From Planktothricoides raciborskii GIHE-MW2 (lineage in GTDB: Bacteria; Cyanobacteriota; Cyanobacteriia; Cyanobacteriales; Laspinemataceae), in the NCBI RefSeq assembly GCF_040564635.1, contig NZ_CP159837.1:2963001-3027000 (forward strand): DNA of 64,000 nt, read 5' to 3'. A program made the translations under genes and the position numbers. Each line of letters opens with the position of its first letter. The stretch's first letter is position 1. Under the pieces are notes generated by a model. That model saw only the letters and a program-made list of their open reading frames with translations. It was not told where the DNA came from and searched no databases. Below are positions 57,872-64,000 of the stretch, one piece after another.

Positions 57872-57952
57872 TAAAGGGCAAAGCATGACCGCTGATAATT
57901 TATCGGTTTTGAAATCAAAAATGACTGCGGTCATGCTTTGCCCCTACAAACT
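57872..57952. repeat. Long inverted repeat GTAAAGGGCAAAGCATGACCG
   Basis: About 20-base inverted arms (GGGCAAAGCATGACCGC at about 57877, GCGGTCATGCTTTGCCC at about 57927) with a 35-base loop; relative of the GGGGCGAAGCATGACCGC family. A separate element TCATTCCCGCCTGCGCGGGA lies at 58024-58043; similar palindromes are common in other bacteria. No gene in 57243-58120. Confidence 0.7.
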
Positions 57953-58120
57953 AACTGCAATCCTCGGCTTGGTTCACAGTCTAAATATAGCACTTTGCGG
58001 ATTTATGAAGTACAAAAAAAACTGTCATTCCCGCCTGCGCGGGAATCCAAAAAAACTCTGTAATCCAATGAAAACCGCTATATTGATTCGGTAATGGTCT
58101 AATTTAGGAAAAAATTAGAT

Positions 58121-58414
58121 TTATTTACCACCGTAATAGAATAAAATTTCTTTTTCCTTTAACGGGGCAAAATCCGCTGAAATCAGCATTTGATTTAGTT
58201 CCTCTTGGGGAATATGTTTGGCGCCAATGCGGACAATCCGAGAACGCATGGTGTTGCTCACTCCACTGCGTTGACGGTTGCCTTCTAAACCCATGACTTG
58301 ATGGTAAAGGCTGAGTTTAGCCGCTGGAATGGGACTGCCATCTAGGTCGATTCCTTGGGCGATCGCCTCATCAACGGCATCAGCCCCAGTAGTTTTCCGG
58401 TCTTCAGAAGACAT
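58121..58414 (-). CDS. Small conserved cyanobacterial protein, unknown function
   Basis: 97 residues, soluble, with no TM helix. Starts MSSEDRKTTGADAVDEAIAQ, with a conserved-looking centre GSPIPAAKLSLYHQVMGLE and QRSGVSNTMRSRIVRIGAKH, ending LKEKEILFYYGGK. I recall the type as widespread and highly conserved in cyanobacteria but no function. The Arg-rich central helix may bind nucleic acid or a partner protein; that is a guess. Monocistronic. Confidence 0.8.
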   Translation of the reverse strand: MSSEDRKTTGADAVDEAIAQGIDLDGSPIPAAKLSLYHQVMGLEGNRQRSGVSNTMRSRIVRIGAKHIPQEELNQMLISADFAPLKEKEILFYYGGK

Positions 58415-58628
58415 GAATTATTACCTCTAAATTTATTTGACAATTGGTAAAAAGCTAGACTATTGAGAATGCTTTTTTACCAGTTATTAAATATTATAGA
58501 CAACACCGAGCACTTTCACGGATTTTTAGCAAATTTATTTTTATCTCTGTGTTCTCTGTGTCTCTGTGGTAAAATTTTATAGTTAATAATCTATAGAAAT
58601 ATCTTATCATATTTTGGTCTTTTTTCCT

Positions 58629-59252
58629 ATGTCTGGAACAATTTTACCTGAGCGGGTTTTACTGCAATGGACGGCGATTCCTGAACCGCAGAGAAAATAT
58701 TTTCTGATGCCATTAGTTTTGGCAATTGTGGTTTTGGTATTTTTACTGGTCAATATTTTTATGGGAAAGACTGGCTTTCCCGGATTTACACCTTTTTTAA
58801 GCGCGGCTTTTGCCTTGTTGATTTTATCCACTGTGGCATCTGCCCAATATTTTAAAGCATCATTTGAAATTCGCCAACGGCTAGATGGGACGCGATCGCT
58901 CGTAGTTCGGGAACGGTTTCAAATATCTGAGTATTCTTGGCCGTTAACTCATCAAGTTTTCTATTATATGAATCCGATTTTTACCGGCAGAACTGTTCGC
59001 GAAGCCCCGGTGCTTTTACTCCATTTATGTAATGAATCAGGGCAATGTTTGGTGGTTTTAGAAGAAGAACTGGGATATCTCTATCAACCTCCCGCAGGCT
59101 GGGCAGCGGTGGATGGGCGATCGCGTCAGATAATTCCTCCGGGAGCAAAAATTTATCTGAGTTTTGGCTTGCGATTATTAAATCTGGAAAAGCTCAAAGA
59201 ACAACTCGATCGCCTAGCGGTCGCTTTTCCCGATGAGCCGAATGATTTCTAA
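58629..59252 (+). CDS. Membrane protein of unknown function
   Basis: 207 residues from ATG 58629 (a TTG five codons upstream is unlikely). Two adjacent TM helices (about 26-45, FLMPLVLAIVVLVFLLVNIF; about 55-78) form a hairpin with both ends cytosolic. The C-terminal about 130 residues look like a beta-rich soluble domain (ERFQISEYSWPLTHQVFYYM; VLLLHLCNESGQCLVVLEEELGYL). Family not recognised. A HIP1 site lies in frame at RSL and GRSR positions. Confidence 0.75.
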   Translation: MSGTILPERVLLQWTAIPEPQRKYFLMPLVLAIVVLVFLLVNIFMGKTGFPGFTPFLSAAFALLILSTVASAQYFKASFEIRQRLDGTRSLVVRERFQISEYSWPLTHQVFYYMNPIFTGRTVREAPVLLLHLCNESGQCLVVLEEELGYLYQPPAGWAAVDGRSRQIIPPGAKIYLSFGLRLLNLEKLKEQLDRLAVAFPDEPNDF

Positions 59253-59448
59253 AGTTTCCAGGGGTTTCGAGTAGTCATCATCCCCAGATGCATAATTGTA
59301 CTCAATATTTTGTTACAGTTTATAACGAAGTGTTGTTTCTGCCTGAATGGGAAAATTCCCGATTGGCATAGCATAATGCATCGTTTTTTGGCACGTCAGC
59401 CAGATAAAGATGTCATAGGAAACAATGGTCTACAAAGAAGGATTGGTT

Positions 59449-60924
59449 ATGAAATTTAACGCGATCGATACGCCACGTTTGGATTGGTCAGGAGATGCCC
59501 TCGCCATTGGCTTATTTGAGGAACAGGTGGAATTAACCGGCGATTTAGCTGAGTTGGATCAAAAGTTGGGCGGCACTTTAGCCGAAGTGATTGCCGAAAA
59601 TGAGTTTAAAGGCAAAGAAGGCAGCAGCGTGGCAGCCCGCGTGGGTGGGGGTAGCGCCATTCGCAAAATTATCGCTATTGGTTTGGGTAAGCAAGATAGT
59701 CTGAAGTTGGATGGGATCCGTCTGGCGGCTGGGGCGGCGGCGAAAACCGCTAAAAGCCAAAAGTGTAAGACTTTGGGGATTAGCTTGCCAGTATTTGGGG
59801 ATGCGGGGACTACAGCCCAGGCGATCGCGGAAGGGGTGGAGTTAGCCCTGCATAAAGATAGTCGCTTTAAGTCCGAGTCGGAAAAGTCTAAAGAGTCTAA
59901 TGGGGAAATCGAACAAGTTGACTTGCTGGGGTTCGCGGGTCAAGATGCGGCGATCGCCCTGGGACAACAGATTGTGGAAGGGGTCAAATTAGCGCGGGAA
60001 CTGGTGAATGCCCCGGCGAATACTTGCACCCCAGTGACAATGGCGGAAACTGCCCAGGCGATCGCCTCTGAGTATGGTCTGGAAATCGAAATTCTGGAAC
60101 AAGCTGACTGTGAAAAATTGGGCATGGGCGCTTTTTTGGGAGTGGCTTTAGCCTCGGATTTGCCGCCGAAATTTGTTCATATTACTTATAAACCTGAAGG
60201 AACTCCGCGCCGGAAATTGGCGATCGTGGGTAAAGGTTTGACCTTTGATTCTGGTGGTTTAAATATCAAAGTCCAAGGTGGTATTGAAACCATGAAAATG
60301 GATATGGGCGGGGCGGCAGCTACTTTTGGGGCAGCAAAGGCGATCGGTTTAATTAAACCGGATGTAGAAGTGCATTTTATTTCTGCAATTACGGAAAATA
60401 TGATTAGCGGTCATGCCATGCACCCAGGGGATATTCTCACCGCTTCCAATGGCAAAACTATTGAAGTCAATAATACCGATGCCGAGGGACGGTTAACTTT
60501 AGCCGATGCGTTGGTATTTGCGGATAAATTAGGGGTAGATGCGATCGTGGATTTAGCCACTTTAACCGGCGCTTGTGTTGTGGCTTTGGGTGACGATATT
60601 GCTGGTTTATGGAGTCCCGATGATGCGGTAGCCAATCAGCTATTAGCCGCTGGGGAAAAAGGCGGGGAAAAATACTGGCGGATGCCGTTGGAAGACAAAT
60701 ATTTTGAAGGCTTAAAAGCCCTTCATGCGGATATGAAAAATACTGGCCCCCGTGCCGGTGGTTCGATTACTGCCGCCTTATTCCTGAAGCAATTTGTGGA
60801 CAAAACTCCTTGGGCACATTTGGATATTGCCGGTCCCGTTTGGACTGATAAAGATAAAGGGTATAATCCTGCCGGTGCCACGGGTTTTGCGGTGCGAACT
60901 CTGGTGAATTGGGTCTTGGGTTAA
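59449..60924 (+). CDS. pepA: Leucyl aminopeptidase
   Basis: 491 residues from ATG 59449, chosen over ATG 59425 because the family begins at [20 protein letters not shown] (both have AGGA-type sites upstream). M17 family hexameric dizinc exopeptidase. Catalytic domain about 180-490 with [15 protein letters not shown] (Lys and Asp ligands), [27 protein letters not shown] signature and [14 protein letters not shown]. Cytosolic peptide turnover; homologues also bind DNA in enteric bacteria. Monocistronic. Confidence 0.97.
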   Translation: MKFNAIDTPRLDWSGDALAIGLFEEQVELTGDLAELDQKLGGTLAEVIAENEFKGKEGSSVAARVGGGSAIRKIIAIGLGKQDSLKLDGIRLAAGAAAKTAKSQKCKTLGISLPVFGDAGTTAQAIAEGVELALHKDSRFKSESEKSKESNGEIEQVDLLGFAGQDAAIALGQQIVEGVKLARELVNAPANTCTPVTMAETAQAIASEYGLEIEILEQADCEKLGMGAFLGVALASDLPPKFVHITYKPEGTPRRKLAIVGKGLTFDSGGLNIKVQGGIETMKMDMGGAAATFGAAKAIGLIKPDVEVHFISAITENMISGHAMHPGDILTASNGKTIEVNNTDAEGRLTLADALVFADKLGVDAIVDLATLTGACVVALGDDIAGLWSPDDAVANQLLAAGEKGGEKYWRMPLEDKYFEGLKALHADMKNTGPRAGGSITAALFLKQFVDKTPWAHLDIAGPVWTDKDKGYNPAGATGFAVRTLVNWVLG

Positions 60925-60960
60925 TTCGGTAAAATATACAGGGTTTTGCCGATAAATAGA

Positions 60961-61095
60961 ACGGTGTAGGGGCGAAGTATGACCGCAGATATTTCTAGGT
61001 TAAAATATTAACCTTAATACCGGAATGCTTCGCCCTTGGCTTCTGCTTTGAATCAATAACATATATGCGGTTATGCTTCTCCCCCTACACCCTAT
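60961..61095. repeat. GGGGCGAAG repeat cluster
   Basis: Copies GTGTAGGGGCGAAGTATGACCGC (about 60962), ATACCGGAATGCTTCGCCC (about 61017) and ATGCGGTTATGCTTCTCCCCCTACA (about 61066) in alternating orientation. Between pepA and the restriction enzyme gene, no gene of its own. Confidence 0.75.
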
Positions 61096-61166
61096 AGATA
61101 TCTATGGTCTATTCAAGATAAAAATTCCATAAGTCTGAAAAAAATACTGTAATACCCAGAGACAAA

Positions 61167-61856
61167 ATGACTGTTCAAGACGATCGCCGTGAAAATGAAC
61201 TGATTACTTTATTTCAACTAGAAAAGCCGGCTAACGCTACTCGTAGCGGAACGGATGCCATTTTAAATTTTGCCAATCAGCAAATTGCCTTTGAGTTGAA
61301 ATCCACCACCAAATCATCTGTCACCACCGTTCGAGATTTTAGCCCTGACCATATAAACAAATGGCAAGGCAAACATTGGCTATTTGGCTTTTATGAACCT
61401 GGAGGAAAAACCATCAAATACTGCTTGTATGGATCTCCCAAAGCAATGGCTCCTTGGATCCAGGAAAAAGCCGCCTATATTCAGTTAGATTATCAGCTGG
61501 CTGATCTGCTTCCAGAACTCATCACTAAAGAGGTTCTCTATCAAATGCTCGGTCAAAAAGAACTGTACTCAATCGAAGACGCTCGCCAGCTACAAAAAAA
61601 ACAATATTCTATGCAGCAATATCGCGATAAAATGGATATGGAAATGGGCTACTCTCCAGAAAGAATGCTTTCTATTTTGCAAGATAGATGCCGATATTTA
61701 TTACAAAGAGGTTCTACGTTAAATAATCCTCACATTCCGGATTCATATTTTCATGGTTGGGAGCGCATCACCACCAACCATGCTCAAAGGTTACGAGAAT
61801 TAGTCCGTCAAGAACTACTTAATAACGCCTCAGCCACAGATACCGCCACCCAATAA
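61167..61856 (+). CDS. Putative type II restriction endonuclease, PD-(D/E)XK
   Basis: 229 residues. The likely active site is Asp30 (SGTDAILNF) with Glu43-Leu-Lys45 (AFELKS), the PD-(D/E)XK pattern near the N-terminus, followed by a Thr/Ser-rich strand (TTKSSVTTVRDF). The remainder is helical with no family I can name. It is convergent with a C5-cytosine methyltransferase whose last 49 bp overlap its own 3' end, which supports a type II restriction-modification pair. Specificity cannot be read from sequence. Base composition is like the neighbours. Confidence 0.78.
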   Translation: MTVQDDRRENELITLFQLEKPANATRSGTDAILNFANQQIAFELKSTTKSSVTTVRDFSPDHINKWQGKHWLFGFYEPGGKTIKYCLYGSPKAMAPWIQEKAAYIQLDYQLADLLPELITKEVLYQMLGQKELYSIEDARQLQKKQYSMQQYRDKMDMEMGYSPERMLSILQDRCRYLLQRGSTLNNPHIPDSYFHGWERITTNHAQRLRELVRQELLNNASATDTATQ

Positions 61857-63031
61857 GCCATTGGTGGGGGAACTGCATTACCAATTTGCCCTAAAGCCAT
61901 ATAAACTGCCCCATAAATAGACCAAGACTCTGGAAATCCTTGCATTATTGCACAGTCAGGAACCGATAGGCGAAAATGACCATTTTCGGCCACAAATAAA
62001 TGGGCTTTTTCACGAGTTGCTGCTACTCCATTCGGCCAAATTTGTAGTTTTTCCCAAACCTTTTGGGCAGACACACTACTTAATATCGATGTGGTATGAC
62101 GCGGCCCGGTTAAACCACTGCGAATTGTTGGCGCTAACCCATCAAAGCCAATATCTGGTAATCCCAACGCTTCGCGGACTCCCATGCAGCGTTTTTTGAC
62201 AAAATTTTCCTGAGATATTTCCTGAGATATTTCCTGGGATAACAGATTAAGCTGAATTGGTTTATGAGCATTATTTGCTGGTAAATCTTGCCAAGAGTGA
62301 GTTGGCTGCGGTCGCTGGTAGTTTGCCGCGATTTTCTCATCTCTAAACCCCACAAATAAAACCCGCTTGCGGATTTGGGGAATGCCAAAATCAGGAGCAG
62401 ATAAAATAAATTTTATTAAATGATATTTTTGAGTCAAAGGAAGTTCTATGACTTCTTCAACATATCGCTGAAACTTTTTTCCTACCAAAGCTGTGACATT
62501 TTCCGCCACAAATGCTCGTGGTTCAATTTCTAAAACAGCCCGGACAAATTCTGGGAACATATCCCGGCTGTCCGCTTGACCTTTTTGGCGACCCGCTACC
62601 GAAAATGGCTGGCAAGGTGGCCCACCATGCAGCACATCAACTAACCTATGATAGGGACGCCAATCTATTTTGGTGACATCGCCATCTTCTCCAGAAAAAA
62701 CTTGCCAATCCGGGCGATTTTGCTTTAAAGTTATTGCCGCATCTGGGATAATTTCTGATGCAGCAATATGGTTGAAGCCAGCGCGATCAAATCCTAAATC
62801 TAATCCGCCACCTCCACTAAATAAGGAAAGAGCATTTAACCCGTTATTGGCTAATTTTGGCATCAGAGTTTTTGGGTTGAGTTTGGGTTGATTAATCGGA
62901 TGAATCGGAGTTTGCCCTTCTCCTCGCAAGGCTTTGGCTTTGGCTTGACTCGATGCCTGGGAACGCTTTCGATAAATTTCTCTTTCTGCTTCCGTAATGT
63001 TCCAGCCTTGGTAAGATGAATTTTGTGTCAT
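61808..63031 (-). CDS. DNA (cytosine-5) methyltransferase
   Basis: 407 residues from ATG 63031. Motif I LFSGGGGLDLGFDRAGF near 70-86, motif IV catalytic Cys in GGPPCQPFS, VI AENV, VIII QIRKRVLFVG, IX/X at GPRHTTSI and QIGNAVPPPMAYW. A 65-residue N-terminal extension is rich in basic and Gln/Ala residues (EREIYRKRSQASSQAKAKAL). A tandem SQEIS triplet (about residues 265-278) adds a small expansion in the target-recognition region. Paired with the convergent endonuclease at 61167; methylation of the recognition site on cytosine protects the host. Confidence 0.93.
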   Translation of the reverse strand: MTQNSSYQGWNITEAEREIYRKRSQASSQAKAKALRGEGQTPIHPINQPKLNPKTLMPKLANNGLNALSLFSGGGGLDLGFDRAGFNHIAASEIIPDAAITLKQNRPDWQVFSGEDGDVTKIDWRPYHRLVDVLHGGPPCQPFSVAGRQKGQADSRDMFPEFVRAVLEIEPRAFVAENVTALVGKKFQRYVEEVIELPLTQKYHLIKFILSAPDFGIPQIRKRVLFVGFRDEKIAANYQRPQPTHSWQDLPANNAHKPIQLNLLSQEISQEISQENFVKKRCMGVREALGLPDIGFDGLAPTIRSGLTGPRHTTSILSSVSAQKVWEKLQIWPNGVAATREKAHLFVAENGHFRLSVPDCAIMQGFPESWSIYGAVYMALGQIGNAVPPPMAYWVAVSVAEALLSSS

Positions 63032-63174
63032 TTTATATGATTTCAAGTTCCGGCTTTAGCAAATCTAAATATCTAGTCTTTAAGATTTTATCCGATTTTA
63101 TATTAACTTATGCGACGAAAATGTTTAAAATTGGTTATAATAAGTTCTATCTTCGCACAGACCAGGAGATGAAG

Positions 63175-63345
63175 ATGCAAGTCAGAGATATGACCGTTGA
63201 GCAACTGCGCGACTTGATTCGCCACACTGTTGAACAGTGCTTAGAAGAATATTTTGGCGATCCATATGCCGGTTTGGAAGTTAAACAAGAAGTGAAACAG
63301 AAATTACTAGATTTACCAGATTGGACATCGCCGAGAAATTTATGA
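63175..63345 (+). CDS. Antitoxin-like small protein
   Basis: 56 residues from the ATG at 63175 (AGGAG six bases upstream; ATG 63169 in frame lies too close to it). Acidic, with TVEQLRDLIRHTVEQCLEEYFGDPYAG, a helix-turn layout seen in many short cyanobacterial antitoxin-like proteins paired with RelE/ParE or PIN toxins. No toxin gene follows; the next 500 bp are repeats. It is divergent from the methyltransferase gene. Confidence 0.55.
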   Translation: MQVRDMTVEQLRDLIRHTVEQCLEEYFGDPYAGLEVKQEVKQKLLDLPDWTSPRNL

Positions 63346-63439
63346 TTAACTGAAGCGCGATCGCCGGTAAAAAATGCGATCGCTTTCTCACCCCGATGCT
63401 AGGACCCGCGCATTTCCGCCGATAAGTTATCAGTTAAAA

Positions 63440-63740
63440 TCAAATATTTACTGCGGAAATGCTTTGCCCCTACAGATATATGTCGGTGAAAATATTAACC
63501 TTGTAGGGGCAAAGCATTACGGCAGATATCTATTGCTTAAAATATTAACCTTAATACCGGAATGCTTCGCCCAGATATTTATAGGTGAAAATTTTAATCT
63601 TAATACCGGAATGCTTCGCCCAGATATTTAGGGGCGATCGCGCCATCACTCCGATAGAGTAAGAACCCGCGCATTTCGGTAAATAAGTTATTGGTTTAAA
63701 CCCAAGATTTACTGCCGAAATGCGCGGACCCCTACAGGAG
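63440..63740. repeat. GGGGCGAAGCATTCCGGTA repeat cluster
   Basis: At least five copies in both orientations of GCGGAAATGCTTTGCCCCTACA, GTAGGGGCAAAGCATTACGGC, TACCGGAATGCTTCGCCCAGATATTTA (twice, as a direct repeat with the AAATTTTAATCTTAA flank) and GCCGAAATGCGCGGACCCCTACA. AGATATT-AACCTT-type linkers separate them. Confidence 0.85.
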
Positions 63741-63783
63741 GTTATGTCATAAAGGCATATCGCAGGATGAAGATGGGCGATCG

Positions 63784-63815
63784 CTGTCTTTTAAAGACAG
63801 AACTATTGCTATAAT
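63784..63815 (+). promoter_or_regulatory. Promoter with palindromic operator for the last gene
   Basis: Palindrome CTGTCTTTTAAAGACAG (63784-63800) directly before a perfect TATAAT (63810-63815), 30 bp before ATG 63846. A dyad over the -35 is the usual layout for autoregulated antitoxin operons. Confidence 0.45.
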
Positions 63816-63845
63816 AATAATGATAGCCAGAAATTGATTATAGTT

Positions 63846-64000
63846 ATGTCTACTTATCAGGAGCTACTAAGTCAAGCTCAAAATTTAACCCCTAATGAGC
63901 AAGATCGTCTGTTAGAAGACCTAACCGCACTCATTCAGCAACAAGCTACAGTCAAAACGCGGGACGAGCGTCAAGAGTTGCCAACTCAACCAGATTTAGA
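63846..64000 (+). CDS. Antitoxin-like protein, 3' end outside the window
   Basis: 51 codons seen: MSTYQELLSQAQNLTPNEQD followed by RLLEDLTALIQQQ and a charged linker. This matches the N-terminal helical pair of short cyanobacterial antitoxin-like proteins (addiction-module type), expected to be 70-90 residues with a toxin gene overlapping downstream. Not provable from the fragment. Confidence 0.5.
   Translation, partial: MSTYQELLSQAQNLTPNEQDRLLEDLTALIQQQATVKTRDERQELPTQPDL

Overview
The window is a stretch of a filamentous, non-heterocystous-looking cyanobacterial chromosome. The grounds are the split RNA polymerase genes rpoC1/rpoC2, phycobilisome-type ferredoxin-NADP reductase with a CpcD domain, phosphoribulokinase, Mg-protoporphyrin methyltransferase, a flv3-flv1 flavodiiron pair, a glutamyl-tRNA synthetase with a CAAD membrane domain, very frequent GCGATCGC (HIP1) sites, and abundant heptanucleotide tandem repeats and dispersed palindromes of the kind found in Oscillatoriales. 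The genus cannot be fixed from sequence alone.

Layout. 1-5919: 3' part of rpoC1 and all of rpoC2. 6258-9071: a CsoR/InrS-type metal sensor, then egtC-egtB (ergothioneine-type thiol pathway) on the minus strand. 9230-11831: an accessory island with a small ORF, a frameshifted nucleotidyltransferase, a conserved 243-residue protein of unknown function, and a short transcription unit holding two tRNA-like genes whose 3' half lies before the 5' half. 11917-16719: two histidine kinases. 17056-20003: a RecB-like nuclease and a phytase-like lipoprotein. 20194-22657: tRNA-Asp and gltX-CAAD. 23231-26349: a secreted protein and ftsH. 26925-30541: flv3-flv1 operon. 31087-34711: TPR protein, CRP-family regulator and M61 peptidase. 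34988-37804: orphan DNA methyltransferase and argJ. 38463-43927: kinase-GUN4 fusion, amidase, small membrane proteins and chlM. 44701-48576: nagA and purE (divergent) and amt. 48962-53747: tRNA-Val, pentapeptide protein, AddB-like nuclease and PadR regulator. 54268-57242: prk and petH. 58121-60924: two unknown proteins and pepA. 61167-64000: a convergent type II restriction-modification pair flanked by antitoxin-like genes.

Most genes are single transcription units separated by 200-800 bp spacers full of repeats. Carbon fixation (prk), photosynthetic electron flow (petH, flv1/flv3), chlorophyll synthesis (chlM), photosystem and membrane quality control (ftsH), nitrogen uptake (amt, with an NtcA-like box) and arginine synthesis (argJ) are the core functions.

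The most unusual region is 11331-11831. Two tRNA-like units are circularly permuted: the T-arm and 3' acceptor strand precede the 5' acceptor strand and D-arm. In both units the acceptor halves match each other (6/7 and 7/7 pairs), and the leader can pair with the trailer next to the split anticodon arm. The array has its own palindromic promoter region and terminator, and sits beside a nucleotidyltransferase relic and a conserved protein that I associate, from memory, with RNA-repair neighbourhoods. This is the best candidate here for an undescribed system.
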